DNA of 64,000 bases, taken from contig JAPWGK010000007.1 in NCBI GenBank assembly GCA_029641185.1, positions 806,001 through 870,000 on the forward strand. The letters are read 5' to 3'. This DNA is from Pseudofabraea citricarpa (taxonomy: Eukaryota > Ascomycota > Leotiomycetes > Helotiales > Dermateaceae). The translations under genes and the position numbers were made by a program. The notes beneath the pieces are model-generated. The model was given only the letters and a program-made list of their open reading frames with translations. It was not told the DNA's origin and ran no database searches. Shown one piece after another: positions 1-11,686 of this stretch (the first letter of the stretch is position 1; each line of letters starts with the position of its first letter).

Positions 1-668
1 TACGTGGGCATCAAGCAATCGGGTGCTTTCCAGCACTCTTCCTTCTTACATGGCTCGAGGATCTCAGCGGCCGGCTTGATCAAGATCAAAGATGGAAGAC
101 TTTCAAAGCTGAGTCCTTTGAGCGGCCACTATCGCCCGCCTGGTGAGCGTTTCGATTCTCGTGGTGCAGGAAATTGGCTAACGGTGATATAGTTGCGAAC
201 TTCCGAGCCTTCGTCCATTCTCTAAAGGACAACGGAGTGGATATGAGCCACGTATCCATCTCTCGGTCTTACGCCGTGCTTGTTGGTCTAGAAGCCTACG
301 TGAAAACGCGACGGAGGGGGAAAACGCTCGTCCAGAAACTCACTCACGGGCGAGATAAGCTCATCTCTCCGGAGGAGGTGGCTAAGAAGGAGGAGGAGGA
401 GCGCGACAAAAGCGAGAGTGCAGCTCTCGAGAAGAGGTTCCTCGAGGTCAAGCAGAAGGCCGACGCGGAAGACGGCGCGAAGACTAGCCCTACGTTCTTG
501 GAACGGCTGCGGCTGAGACCGAGGACGCCCAAGAAAGAATCGGCGAAGAAAGAGGAGGACAGGGAGAAGGCGAAGGAAAAGGAGAAGGAAGCCGACATCG
601 AGACGCCTGGGACGGGCCCTGAGAACGCCATCGCGCCTGAAGGCACGAGGAGCTTGCCTAATGAATGA
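1..668 (+). CDS. Fungal IQ/calmodulin-binding-type protein, 3' part
   Basis: C-terminal part of a gene that begins before the window. The frame is open from base 1, an intron lies at 143-192 (GTGAGC donor, CTAAC branch, ATAG acceptor), and exon 2 runs 193-668. The join gives a continuous 205-residue C-terminus. The blocks HSSFLHG, SAAGLIKIKDG, LSPLSGHYRPP and GVDMSHVSISRSYA match, from memory, the conserved C-terminal region of a family of filamentous-fungal proteins usually named IQ calmodulin-binding motif proteins; the IQ motifs themselves would lie upstream. The final 90 residues are a highly charged Lys/Glu-rich tail. The cellular role of this family is not established, so the name describes family membership only. 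Confidence 0.7.
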
Positions 669-1726
669 GTAATGAATAAATGGTAGTGCTCCTGGCCAGC
701 GTGGAGCAGAAGCAGAAGCAGAGCCTATACATTACCTGCTAATTTAATGATACCCCCCCTTTTTTGGGATCCCTCTTGGAAGAACGCAAGGGAATTTCGG
801 TCGGTTGGTTTACGACAGTGAGTAGGTGGTCTTTTGTCGGGCATCTCTTGTTTGATAGATAAACATTCTTGATAGCGTACGCTAGAAATTGTCTAGTATC
901 TATAGACAAGCTGTTTTCCAATATTTGCTTGTTTTTTTTAAGGGTACATTGCTTGCGAGAGAGATAGAGAGTAGGAACTGACTCTCTTGTCTATCTCTTA
1001 TATATCGTGTTTTCTCTAGATAATATTCAAGCAAGCATAGATAGATTGACTTGCAGTATTAAAAGGGGGGCAGGGGTCGTGGTCAGAGAAGGAAGAAGAA
1101 AAAAAAAGATGTCAAATCTAGATAGGTCGATAAGCTGCTTCCACTTAAAAAAAAAGATTAAAAAGAAAGAAGAAAAATTCGAATTAAGAAGGAGAATTCT
1201 GCTGTGATATCTTACACTGATCAACAAAACTACTCTCGTCGTGGTATTATTACCATAAAGCGGTCAATAACGCCTTCCAGCTCCTGGGTAGTGGGTAAAT
1301 ATTTCTTCTGGTTCATGCGGATTTAATGATGGCGGGGCGACTTGGGTCCTCAGGCATTTTTGCCTTGTCAAAAACATGGGGATCCCAATCACGATCGATC
1401 TGGACGCGTGAAATGATGTACACCCTCAATCAATAATTATCTGATGCTCCCTAGAGGCAATTCCGAGAGGTCGTGTGGGTTTGGCTGTGATGCTGCTACG
1501 GTAGAGAATTGAATCCTTCACATTTCTAAGGTAGTGCCTCGCTCGTTCCCTTCCCTGTCCTGAAGTGTCGTTCGGTCGTCGGTCGTCTAAATTACTCTAC
1601 ATGCCCTGAAGCAGCGCTCGAAAAAGCCGTAGCCCCAAGAAAGCCATCAAATCCAATCCCAAGCGCAATCCCCATCGCGACGCCCTCGCGGAAAAAACAT
1701 GAGCTACGATCCTACAATCGCAGTCC
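669..1726. other. Intergenic, no gene seen
   Basis: This 1.06-kb gap is the 3' flank of the IQ-type gene and the promoter of the SAS4-domain gene. It contains a purine-rich A-tract stretch near 1085-1200. ORFs here are short, low-complexity and unsupported. Confidence 0.6.
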
Positions 1727-3398
1727 ATGGCTTCTCGATCTACGCGGTCTTCCGGAAGGAGATCTGAGGGTTTGGTTACCAACAAGAACAGTCATAATAT
1801 TGCGACGGCGACGACCACTACGACGACCACCACCAGCACCACGCCTTCCAGGCTGCATCACGTCACCATCAACAACAGCACCCACAACATCGCGAAGCAG
1901 GAGGCCAACACGTCGCGCAAGAAGCGCCCGCGCCATGAGGATATCCTCGTGTCGCAGCCGGAATTGAAGAAGGCCAGATACGCCGTCGAGATCGAGTCGA
2001 AACCCTTCGTGCTGGCTGCCTCCAAGCCGAAGGCTCGTTCACTGATCATCAATAACGCCCCCTCAAACCACCCCCTACACAAGGCAACCGTACAACCACA
2101 ACCACAACCTCAACCACCACAACAACCACAACAACTGCCCCCAGCACCCCAAACCACCACCACAACACCACATCCGCACACGCTCGAAGGCTCCCCCAAA
2201 CCCACAATTCACAACCAGAAGGTCGCCAATGGGATTAAGCATGAATTGGACCGGTTGCAGCCTGCGCCGGTGGATACCAACAAGGACGAGAAGAGGAAGC
2301 TGAGGAGCCAGGAGGGCGCGAGGTTCAAGAGCGAATTATCCCTCTACTTTCCCGAGTACGACGAGGTGATTGGCAATGATCCCAAGGAAGATCGTGAGTT
2401 TTTCTTTCTTTCTGCGGGTTCCCAATTGGTGAGCAGCTTTAACTTTCTCCGTTGCAGATATCTTGAACCACGATACGCCGATTATCATTATCGATAGCTC
2501 GAAAAGCCCGTCCAAACCACAACCCCCTCCACCGGCTCGAAATGCTCATGTGAAGAAAACAATCGGTTACGGTCTCAAGAAATACCCCGATGCTCTTTTC
2601 GATACCCTCAACGAGGCCCAGAGAATTGATTTCTCATTCCTGGACTCGCATTGCAAGGACAAAGGGGGCGAGAACCCTCTTCAGGACTTATACTATGAGA
2701 CGGTCCATAAAAAGCCCGAACGGCATGAGAAGTCAATTCGGAACACCGACAAGGGAAGGGCACAGCATGAGAAAAACCAGGTTATAAGGTTGCTGGAAGG
2801 TCTGCAGGGGCACGACTGGCTGAAGCTGATGGGTGTGAGTGGAATTACTGACAGTAGAAAGAAAGAATTCGAGCCGGCACGAGATCATTTTATACGGGGA
2901 TGTTTAGTAATCATCGAGAAGTTTAAAACGTGGAGAGATGAAGAGAAGCGCCGGCGGATCGAAAAGGAACAAGCCATGGCAGCGGTTGAAGAAGAAGACG
3001 AAGAGGCCGAGGGAGCTGGTGACGGCAATGTCAGCGATGGAGATCCACCGGACTACAGCGACGTCGATGTATCTGCAGCCCGGCAGCTTCACGAAGAGGC
3101 CATCGCACGATCAGCACCGGTTGCTACGTCAAGAAGGCCGAGACAGAAAGTCGAAGAGCTTCCTGTCCCCGTCCACCCGGTCGAGAAGGATTTCAAGTCT
3201 TTCTTCTCGAAGCCGTACCTGCGCGAAGCTGCCTTGCATAAACACCGGCGGAGTGGAAGGAGCGTCGCGGCCTGGGGTCAGCCAGTGCCCGAACTTACAG
3301 AGCATGATTTTGACCTGCCTGAAGAGTACCGGGACGAAGAGACCCTGAGAGTGCACGCCAGGAGGAAGAGGCGAGATCGGCGCATCAGCAGAGAGTAG
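1727..3398 (+). CDS. SAS4-domain chromatin protein
   Basis: Two exons, 1727-2393 and 2458-3398, separated by a 64-bp intron with a GTGAGT donor and TTGCAG acceptor, give 535 residues. The N-terminal ~220 residues are low complexity: a Thr tract, then a Gln/Pro tract, with basic KKRPR-type patches that could be nuclear signals. Residues ~255-360, starting around TIGYGLKKYPDALFDTL, resemble the Something-About-Silencing protein 4 domain, which in yeast belongs to the SAS histone H4 K16 acetyltransferase complex; in other fungi SAS4-like proteins are linked to NuA4-type complexes. A charged coiled segment (~415-450) and a basic C-terminus follow. The ATG at 1727 is the first in frame near a plausible start. 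The domain call rests on recognition, not a search. Confidence 0.72.
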
Positions 3399-4234
3399 AG
3401 GTGGTTTGAGAGGGCCGAATTGAAAGTGCTTCATTTGGCTCAGGGTTGTATGATCTGGGTGAAGGGCTGGCTGGAGTAATTAGTGCGGTGTTATGGAGTA
3501 GACGTGCGGTATTGTTTTTCATCGGTCGAGGGTTGGTTGGGTACGGCTTGTACTCTAGTTAGGTAGGCAGTTTCTTCGCCGGCATTCGGAAGCTCGCTGC
3601 TGTATTCTTGCGAGACTATAAAATTAAAAAAAATATCTGATACCCTGTACAACCAGCTCTGCGAGGCAGTTGAGTTATATATTGCAAGGAAAGAAACGTA
3701 GGTGAAATAAGACGGTATAGCTGTTATATATAATAACTATATAATAGTATTTTATAAGGGCTAGCCCCCAAACCCCCGGTGCTCTGCGAGACTGTACTAA
3801 ATACCACTTAATTATATTATATTTGTATACTAGATTCTTATATACTTCAACTGAACATCACAACCGACAATTGTAACTGCCTAGTCCGACCGCTCACTTC
3901 AACTGTTACTTTCAACTGCCTACTCCAACTGGCCATGCAGCATAACGATTAGCAACATAGGTATTATATATCGCAAAAGCCTATTTCAACCGTCAATGCC
4001 ACGTAGAAGTAGAAAATATTTTCCATACCGTATATACTAATTGAAAAAATTCACCGCCTCGGTTATTCCCTCCATGTTTGAACTCTATCGTGGCCTCTAT
4101 CGTAGTCTCCATTGTCGACTCTATCATCATTTATCTTTTTTTTATTTTCCCTCCCTTACCAACTTCAGGTCTGATTCAGGGCTTCCTCAAATCTAGTACG
4201 GTTTCAATCCTTCTAAGAAGCCTTGTGATACGAA

Positions 4235-4398
4235 GTATCACCCCTATTATATTATATTTGTATACTAGATTCTTTTACTAAATACCACTTAATTATATTA
4301 TATTTGTATAATAGATTCTTATACTAAATACTACTTAATTATATTATATTTATATACTAGATTCTTATACTAAGTATTACTCAATTGTATTAGATTCC
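4235..4398 (+). repeat. 46-bp tandem satellite, central array
   Basis: Successive units start with ACTAA near 4277, 4323 and 4369, exactly 46 bases apart. Each unit reads roughly ACTAAATACCACTTAATT then TATTATATTTGTATA then a TAGATTC motif. A single related unit sits at 3794-3845. Confidence 0.8.
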
Positions 4399-5159
4399 TT
4401 TCTTTTTTGCCTTCTTTTTCTAAAAAAATATCTTTATAGCTACCTATTTAGGCGCTTTCTAGATTCACTTATATTTACAAGTTAACCTCCTACTAATACA
4501 AGTTTCTTTACTTCCTCTAAGAATCCTCAGATCCTCTAGGTATAGTATCTGTAGTAATCTACCTGCTTCTGACTCTATAGCTCTTCCCTAGCTCTGTTAA
4601 CTCCACGTGTTAGCCTATCAAGGCTTAATTATTATCCTCCGTATAGGTTCTATCGTTTCCTGCACCTCCGCAGATACTATCTTCTAGTATACTCAGGAAT
4701 ACAGAGTCGCAGTTCTAGTTATTAACCTCCTTTTCCTTAGTCTACTCCTGTTTATGCTACCTAGGCCCCTCCTTTTTCACCCGTGGGCCGTCGCTATTAC
4801 CCAAGCCCTTATTCTCAGGTTCTAGCCTTTAGGTCCAGGCCTTCCTTTAATCTCCTATGGATCTGGTAATCTTTTTGTCTTGAACGTGGTGTGTTGTCCG
4901 ACCCCTTTATCCTCTTCTAGGACCGGGATTTTCCGTGATACCTGATACACCTTCGCCCCGATATTGGGGGCTGCTGGTATACGATAGCTGCTTCTCTGCG
5001 CTATATCGCAGTTAGACACCTCCCAGTCTCCTGGGGGCGTAGCCCGTACCTTAAAGTAGGAGCGGGACTAAGGTCCCTACTTCCCACCCACACCTTAGCG
5101 AGCGTTGAACCGCCTAACACTCCTCCTAAGAGGCTATATTAGATTCCTGTATACCGGAT

Positions 5160-5345
5160 TCCTGTACTAAATACCACTTAATTATACTACATTTGTATAG
5201 TAGACTCCTGTACTAAATATCACTTAATTATACTATACTTGTATAGTGGATTCTTATACTAAATACCACCCAATTATATTACATTTGTTTAGTAGATTCC
5301 TGTACTGAATACCATTTAATTATACTAATTTCCTTTATAGTAGAT
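5160..5345 (+). repeat. 46-bp tandem satellite, right array
   Basis: Units begin near 5166, 5212, 5258 and 5303 (spacing 46, 46, 45) in the same orientation as the central array. Differences are mostly transitions, as expected of an old or RIP-affected repeat. Confidence 0.8.
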
Positions 5346-5937
5346 TCCTGTGTGGTGAATTCCTACAGCTAACAGAAGCGCACCCTTTTCTTTCAGCTAA
5401 TAGAAGTACACGCTTTTTGTTTAACCAATAAGAATCGTTGATTCCTTAACGCCGAAACGTTCTTGAATTCGAACTAATAAACGTCAAATGATTGATGTTT
5501 GCTCGGTTTGCACAAAAGTTGCCAACCGCGCGCGATCTTCGCGAGTCTGGTGAATCACCTCAATATCACGACTATAAATCGGCGCAACCCATAACCTGCC
5601 ACACTCCTGACCTGCGACCCCTCAAGCTACAGCGCGCACAATCGCCACCATCACAAAGGCTACTCCACCTCTTTTTGCTCAACCATTACCATTACCAACC
5701 GATTCTACACTTACCGAACTCCTCAACTCGCCGCGCCCTCTACGCAACCTCGAACTGCACTGAGAATCTCTGCAAACCTCGATTCCCAACCTACCTGCGA
5801 CTGTATCTTCTGCATCTGCGACGCGAGATCGGAGCGCACTGAGCTGGGTGCTCTGCCGCGAATGAGTGCATTGTAGGAGGATTATCTGCGCTGGGGCTGC
5901 TGGAGCTCTGGAGAAAGTACCACCTCCGCAAAGCAGT

Positions 5938-8900
5938 ATGCCTGGGCTGCTACTCGAGATGGAACCACCTCCAGTAGTGGCTCCTCCGAAGCCAGAATAC
6001 GGATTCTCATTGCTGCACCAGAAGCTCGACCTCGACATCAACTTTGCGACCCAGAGTCTCTCAGGCAGGACGGAGATCACCATTGTCCCGCAGCATAATA
6101 GACTCACCTCGATCAAGATAGATGCTCGACAATGCCGCATACCGCCCAACAAGGTCCTGGTGAACGGCGCAGTCGCGAAGATCCAGTACCAAGATCCCTA
6201 CGACGCTCTGAATGTGCCCGAGCAGTATGTGTGGGGTGCAGAGCATTATGAACTGCAGAAGGACCGTCTGAAGCCGCTGGTATCTGGTGCCGTTGCCGAA
6301 GGAGCTCTTGTGGTACACTTCCCGCCATCTGTCCGTATACAAGAGGTGGATCCGTTTTCTGATGGCTCCACGATCGTTGTAGCACAGAGAGGACTGGGGG
6401 CACTGCCAGGTCGACAGTCTGTTGCTTTGGAAGGGACGAATGGTGCTGTGTCTACGCCGTCCATACAACAACCAAGAACCGCTATAGATCAGTCCTCGAA
6501 GTATGCACCTATCACGATTACTATACCATTTGCGACAAAACACCTCAGGGATGGTATGCAGTTTGTTGGGATGGCCGAAGGAGATGCACGTTATCCGCAT
6601 GTCTACACAAAACATTCTTTGGGCCCGGGTCTCGCATCATGCATCTTTCCATGTATTGACGATCCTGTCGTGAGATGTACATGGGATATCTCGATCAAGT
6701 GCTCAAAGACATTAGGGGATGCTCTGAAGAAGCCAGTTGTCGTTGCTCCTAAAAGTCATCACCACAAGAAGCATCAAGCCGCTCCTCGCCCACATGCTCA
6801 AGCTAATGGCGTAGATCATGACGAGGTTCAGCTCAGTGAAGAAGACAAGTTGCTAGAAATGACTGTTGTCTGCTCTGGAGAACTGATTGACGAAGTCGTG
6901 GATTTGGAGAATGGTACTAAGAAAACAGTCTCATTCTCTCTGGTGAGAAACGTTGCTGCTCAACATATTGGTTTCGCCATTGGTCCCTTTGAACAGATTG
7001 ATCTATCAGAGTTTCGGGAAGAGGAAGATGCCGAGAAGCTAGGTCAAGGTCAAGCAGTTCAAGTATCTGCATTTTCTCTCCCTGGAAGAGCCGATGAGGT
7101 CCGGTATACTTGTGCAACGATGGCTAGCGCTGTCGACTACTTCTCGCTGAATTTTGGAAAGTACGACTTTTCGGATTGCAAGATGTGCTTTGTGGATGAT
7201 CAGGTGCCGGATACTGTTTCCACAGCATCTTTGTCGTTTTGCAGCACGCGTCTATTATTTCCGGATAACATCATCAACCCGGAGATGGAGAATACACGAT
7301 CTCTGGTTTGTGCTATCGCGAGTCAATGGATGGGAGTCGCCATGGTTCCACAGGCGCGAACGGATATCTGGATCGTGGTAGGAATCTCTCACTTCATGAC
7401 AAGTCTTTTCATGAAGACCTTGTGTGGAACAAACGAGTACATGTTCCGGCAAAAGACTTTAATGGACCGACTAGTTGAAGAAGACGTTGGAAGACCAGGT
7501 CTTAGTGCCCTTGGAGCAATTCTCTCTCTTGGATCCTTTGAGTATGACTTTATGGCATTGAAAGCACCACTCGTATTGTTCATCTTGGATAGGCGAATGA
7601 TGAAATCTATGGGTTCAGTTGGAGGTCTCACTCGAATTGTTAATAAGATGATCTCAGCTGCAAACACCGGCGGAGAAAGTATGGTCTCAACAGAGAGCTT
7701 TGGAAAGTTGTGCTACAAGATATCGAAGTACAAGTGCGAGACATTTTTCAACCAATGGGTCCTGGCCGCTGGTTGCCCTAGGTTCCACATTGCACAGAGA
7801 TTTAACAAGAAAAGACTTTGTGTCGAGCTGAGCATCGCCCAGAAACAAGACGGTGCATCATTTAACCATAAGTTGAACAAGGGAAACTTCTTAAGAGAGT
7901 TCAAAGAAGAAGCTAGCGGAGTCTGGTCGGAGGAACCACAGTCTGTTTTCACAGGCCCGATGACTATCCGTATCCACGAAGCTGATGGTACACCATATGA
8001 GCATATCGTCGAGATTAGGGAAGGCAATGGAAAATTTGAGATTCCATACAACACAAAATACAAGCGACTCAAACGAAGTCGCAGGCAAAAAGAACGTGCA
8101 AACGCTGCTGCTGGCATCGATATCACTGCCGATAATCAAGACGACGTTCTAATCTACTGCCTGGGAGATGTTCTTCAAAACCGAGACGAAGTTAGAGAAT
8201 GGGATTTACGAGACTGGGATGCCGAGACCGAAGCCGACATGGACAAGGAGTCTTATGAGTGGATTCGGATCGACGCAGACTTCGAATGGCTTTGCGATCT
8301 CCACTTCGCTAGCATGAAGCCTTACATGTATGTTTCGCAGCTTCAGCAAGATCGTGATGTGGTGGCTCAGCAAGACTCGATTACCTTCCTCGGCAAAGCA
8401 GATCCTCATCCCCTTGTATCTACATTCCTCATCAGAACTGTCATGGACCGCCGATACTTTCATGGGATTCGAACGATGGCTGCTGAATGTCTTAAGACGC
8501 ACGCAACCAAGAATTGTGATTGGATCGGTCAACGGCATCTCGAGAAGGCTTTCCAGGAATTCTTCTGCTATCCTGGAACTCGGACACCAAAGTCAAACGA
8601 CTTTAGCGACAAGAAGGCATACTACGTGCTGTGTGCTATTCCTAGAGCTATGGCTAAGATCCGCAATAGCGAGGGCAATTGTCCTAAGGATGCCAGACAG
8701 TTCATCCTCGACCAACTGCGCTTCAACGATAATGGGAATAATGAGTACTCCGATAACCACTATGTGGCAAATCTCCTCACTGCACTTGCCGATTGCTTGA
8801 TCCCTACCAAAAAGAATGGCGATGAGGTTCACTTCGGGGATGAAGATGAAGAGTTTGATCCTGAGCCCAAGCAATTTCAAGAAAGTGTCATCGAGGAAAT

Positions 8901-10734
8901 TGATCGCTATAGACGTATGGATGAGTGGATCCACTCGTACCAAAACATCTATACGACCACAGCATTAGATTGCAAGCAAAAGCTCATGAAAGCTGGTGTG
9001 ATTCCAACAGACCCAGTGGAGTTTGTTCAATATCTCCACGACGGAACTGCCGATCTTGTTCGCATAAAAGCATTCGAGGCGTTGGTTGATCTTGGTTTCC
9101 TTACCAATGATACCGTGGTTGAATATCTTTTAACGGTGATGAGTACGGATTCTTCTCCATTCGTGCGCAGACGTCTTTTTGAGGTCTTTTGTTATGGCTT
9201 GGCTACCATTGCCTTTGGAGAGAACAAAACTCAAGAGGCCCCCGCTCCAGCTGTTGAAGAGGATGGTTTAGTCGTTGAACGTGGAGGTGAGGCATTGATG
9301 GCGGCAAGACAAGCACAGATAGCAAGAACCAAAGATATCATTGGTGCTATTGAGGCTTTGAAGGATGAGTTGAAAGACCATACGGCTTTGAAAACTGCTT
9401 TGTGGAAAGCTATCAAATCACCGGTCATTGGGATTTCGGAGCAGTGTGACCTGCTAGATATCTGCTGGATGTTATACGACGTGGAAGATGAGTTCGTTGT
9501 TAATCTGAAGCTTCCGCGTTATTGGGAGGCGGAGAATCTAGGCAAAGTAGGTGATGGATATCGCCGTTGTATAATGTTTACTGACATAATCCAGGGTACC
9601 ATTAAATTTAAGCAAACTGACAAGGTACGAGGTCGGATTTCTAAATACACCATGAGCAAGATCAAGCCTCCTACACCTCCGCCTCCACCTGTACCGGAAT
9701 CAAAACCGATACCCAAGCCGGCGGTAGCTCCATCTGTAGCATTACCACAACCTCCGCCTGTAATGCATATTCCTTTACCTCCGGCCTTGCCTATTGCTCC
9801 TCCGCCAGTTACCACCCCTCAGCCTCTCAAAATCAACTTCAAAGCCGCAAAGCCATCCATTTCTTCTGGAAAACCAACTACGCCGATTGTCAAACCTGTT
9901 GTCAATGCCGCCAGACCAGCCAGCAATCTGATGAAGCCAGCCAACAATACCATGAAGCCTGCCAGCAATCCGATGAAACCAGCTGTCAATTCTGTCAAGA
10001 CAACCTTAAATCCTGTCAAGCCAGCTACTCCTCACTCGGGCACTATTTCCGTCAAGACACCTACTATTAAGACACCTGGTCCTCCAAAGGCGTCTACATT
10101 CAAAACCAAGTCCGAAGAAGGCCAAATGAGACCGCCGAAGCGTCCTCGATCTCCAGAACCAATTACAGATAGCATCAAGGTTGAGAGATTAGAAGGCCAA
10201 CCAAAGAAGAAAATTGTCAAGCTGAAAATTGCCGATTTCTCCAAAGTCCTTCAAATTCAAAGTCGTCCACGAAACCCAGCTCCACCCAAGCTCAAAAAGC
10301 AACGATCAAATTCCAATTCAGTTTCACATCATTCCCCAGTCGTTGCACCCAGACCTTCGCCTGCTCCGTCATCGACGTCTTCGCTAAAAGGAGCATCTCC
10401 TGCACCTGCACCTCGAAAGTCCAAGGTTGTTGTTCTCAAATATGGCGAAGGGCGTCTCAATCTAGGACGCAAGCCTAATGGCGAGGGAGAAAGAAAGCCC
10501 CTTCCTGATACTGGACGGAAGCCTTTACCTGACACAGGACGCAAACCTCTGCCAGATACTGGTGGTCGAAAGCCTCTACCCGACACGACTGGACGTAAAC
10601 CTCTGCCAGAATCGCTGCCTAAGAGACCTTTAGAACCGCCTCGAAGGCGCCAGCTCGTCGTGAAGCTACCGGTGCCTTCTCTATACCAAAACCCGCCCGG
10701 CCCTTCTTCATCTTCTAAGCCCCAAAATAACTAA
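5938..10734 (+). CDS. TAF2: TFIID subunit TAF2
   Basis: Single uninterrupted frame of 1598 residues from the ATG at 5938, which precedes MPGLLLEMEPPP; the frame is open upstream but has no earlier ATG. The protein is the TFIID subunit that contacts the core promoter initiator. The N-terminal ~1150 residues carry an M1-aminopeptidase-like fold (LHQKLDLDINF, LSGRTEITIVP, FASMKPYMY, then HEAT-like repeats such as VRIKAFEALVDLGFL). The zinc HExxH motif is absent, as in other TAF2 proteins. From residue ~1240 the tail becomes Pro/Lys/Ser-rich and disordered, with a run of Lys-Pro-rich near-repeats at 9900-10030 and five RKPLP(D/E) units at 10492-10610. Length is typical for filamentous-fungal TAF2. 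Confidence 0.93.
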   Translation: MPGLLLEMEPPPVVAPPKPEYGFSLLHQKLDLDINFATQSLSGRTEITIVPQHNRLTSIKIDARQCRIPPNKVLVNGAVAKIQYQDPYDALNVPEQYVWGAEHYELQKDRLKPLVSGAVAEGALVVHFPPSVRIQEVDPFSDGSTIVVAQRGLGALPGRQSVALEGTNGAVSTPSIQQPRTAIDQSSKYAPITITIPFATKHLRDGMQFVGMAEGDARYPHVYTKHSLGPGLASCIFPCIDDPVVRCTWDISIKCSKTLGDALKKPVVVAPKSHHHKKHQAAPRPHAQANGVDHDEVQLSEEDKLLEMTVVCSGELIDEVVDLENGTKKTVSFSLVRNVAAQHIGFAIGPFEQIDLSEFREEEDAEKLGQGQAVQVSAFSLPGRADEVRYTCATMASAVDYFSLNFGKYDFSDCKMCFVDDQVPDTVSTASLSFCSTRLLFPDNIINPEMENTRSLVCAIASQWMGVAMVPQARTDIWIVVGISHFMTSLFMKTLCGTNEYMFRQKTLMDRLVEEDVGRPGLSALGAILSLGSFEYDFMALKAPLVLFILDRRMMKSMGSVGGLTRIVNKMISAANTGGESMVSTESFGKLCYKISKYKCETFFNQWVLAAGCPRFHIAQRFNKKRLCVELSIAQKQDGASFNHKLNKGNFLREFKEEASGVWSEEPQSVFTGPMTIRIHEADGTPYEHIVEIREGNGKFEIPYNTKYKRLKRSRRQKERANAAAGIDITADNQDDVLIYCLGDVLQNRDEVREWDLRDWDAETEADMDKESYEWIRIDADFEWLCDLHFASMKPYMYVSQLQQDRDVVAQQDSITFLGKADPHPLVSTFLIRTVMDRRYFHGIRTMAAECLKTHATKNCDWIGQRHLEKAFQEFFCYPGTRTPKSNDFSDKKAYYVLCAIPRAMAKIRNSEGNCPKDARQFILDQLRFNDNGNNEYSDNHYVANLLTALADCLIPTKKNGDEVHFGDEDEEFDPEPKQFQESVIEEIDRYRRMDEWIHSYQNIYTTTALDCKQKLMKAGVIPTDPVEFVQYLHDGTADLVRIKAFEALVDLGFLTNDTVVEYLLTVMSTDSSPFVRRRLFEVFCYGLATIAFGENKTQEAPAPAVEEDGLVVERGGEALMAARQAQIARTKDIIGAIEALKDELKDHTALKTALWKAIKSPVIGISEQCDLLDICWMLYDVEDEFVVNLKLPRYWEAENLGKVGDGYRRCIMFTDIIQGTIKFKQTDKVRGRISKYTMSKIKPPTPPPPPVPESKPIPKPAVAPSVALPQPPPVMHIPLPPALPIAPPPVTTPQPLKINFKAAKPSISSGKPTTPIVKPVVNAARPASNLMKPANNTMKPASNPMKPAVNSVKTTLNPVKPATPHSGTISVKTPTIKTPGPPKASTFKTKSEEGQMRPPKRPRSPEPITDSIKVERLEGQPKKKIVKLKIADFSKVLQIQSRPRNPAPPKLKKQRSNSNSVSHHSPVVAPRPSPAPSSTSSLKGASPAPAPRKSKVVVLKYGEGRLNLGRKPNGEGERKPLPDTGRKPLPDTGRKPLPDTGGRKPLPDTTGRKPLPESLPKRPLEPPRRRQLVVKLPVPSLYQNPPGPSSSSKPQNN

Positions 10735-11686
10735 TTATCTCTTCGCTCGTACTTTATTCTCGTACCTCCCCCTGCCCCTCTCTTTCTCTGCTTTGGGTGG
10801 CTGGATTCGGTGGCTTTTTCTCTCTTTTTTTTTCATAACTGTAATTCTGCATTTTAGCGCAAAATTAACGGCGTTTTCAAGGAAATCTGGGGAAGTGGGA
10901 AGGGAAGGGACAGTTTGTGGGGAAAGAGCACAGGTCATGAAAAAGAACAGTGGAAGATTACATGCATTTATGGTGGGATCCTTAGTTGTGGGGGTGAGAT
11001 GGTGGTTGGAAGGGGGAGGGGGCGATGGAATGGTATGGAATAGGACCTTTGTAAAATATTCAAACTCCTTTTCCCCCAATGAGCCTCTTTGAATTGATAT
11101 GATGTGATTTGACTTGATTCTATTCAATTTGATCTTCTCCCGTCTAGTCCATCAATCAAACAATCTGTCTAGCGAATCCCTCACGTAATTATTACTATCA
11201 CCATTATTATTATCATTGAATGATATAAAACTACCCGCAAAGTGATCTCAGTAAACTTAGTGATTTCAGAAATGTCTTTTTCTTGGTGGGTATTTTTGTG
11301 TGTGTATAGCAAGTACTCCGATTTCCAGACGAAAGGGTATATTAACGTGAGGTGATGGTGATGAACTCATACACAACAAGCTAAAGAAGAAGAAAAAACC
11401 CCATATTCAGCCAATATCCAAATCCTGGGTCCTTTCTTTATATATCAGATCAGATCGGACCTGACTTTTGATTTCCCATGAACGAACGCCTCTAGTAATT
11501 CCACATACAGCAAAGGCCCCGAACTCCTCGTTGATGTGGGTGATATGATGGTCAAGTCTCCCATAAACTTCTCCCAGGAGGAATCACTTCTCACCAGCAC
11601 CCCCCGAAACTCCCTACCCCTTCCCATCCCATACCGTAAACCGAAATGCAAACCCAAACCCAAACCCAAACTCCAGCACGTATCAA
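10735..11686. other. Intergenic between convergent TAF2 and CDC26
   Basis: Shared 3' region of two convergent genes. It contains poly-T and pyrimidine runs and AT-rich stretches. Open frames on either strand here look non-coding, and no other feature was seen. Confidence 0.6.

Larger units (their letters stand above)
3399..5937. other. Intergenic with degenerate AT-rich repeat island
   Basis: The region from about 3600 to 5480 is AT-rich and has no convincing ORF. It holds copies of a 46-bp satellite (3794-3845, 4235-4398, 5160-5345) around a core (4400-5160) of more balanced composition that does not read as protein. The last ~450 bases before 5938 are the TAF2 leader and promoter. An open frame at 5492-5842 there has no recognisable product. 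Confidence 0.6.

Noticed and set aside
1007..1227. Overlapping 66-codon frames on both strands
   Set aside because: Both arise from an A/G-rich tract; no sign of coding.
5492..5842. 116-codon frame upstream of TAF2 as a separate gene or first exon
   Set aside because: Low-complexity C/T-rich leader with no splice donor linking it to the TAF2 frame.
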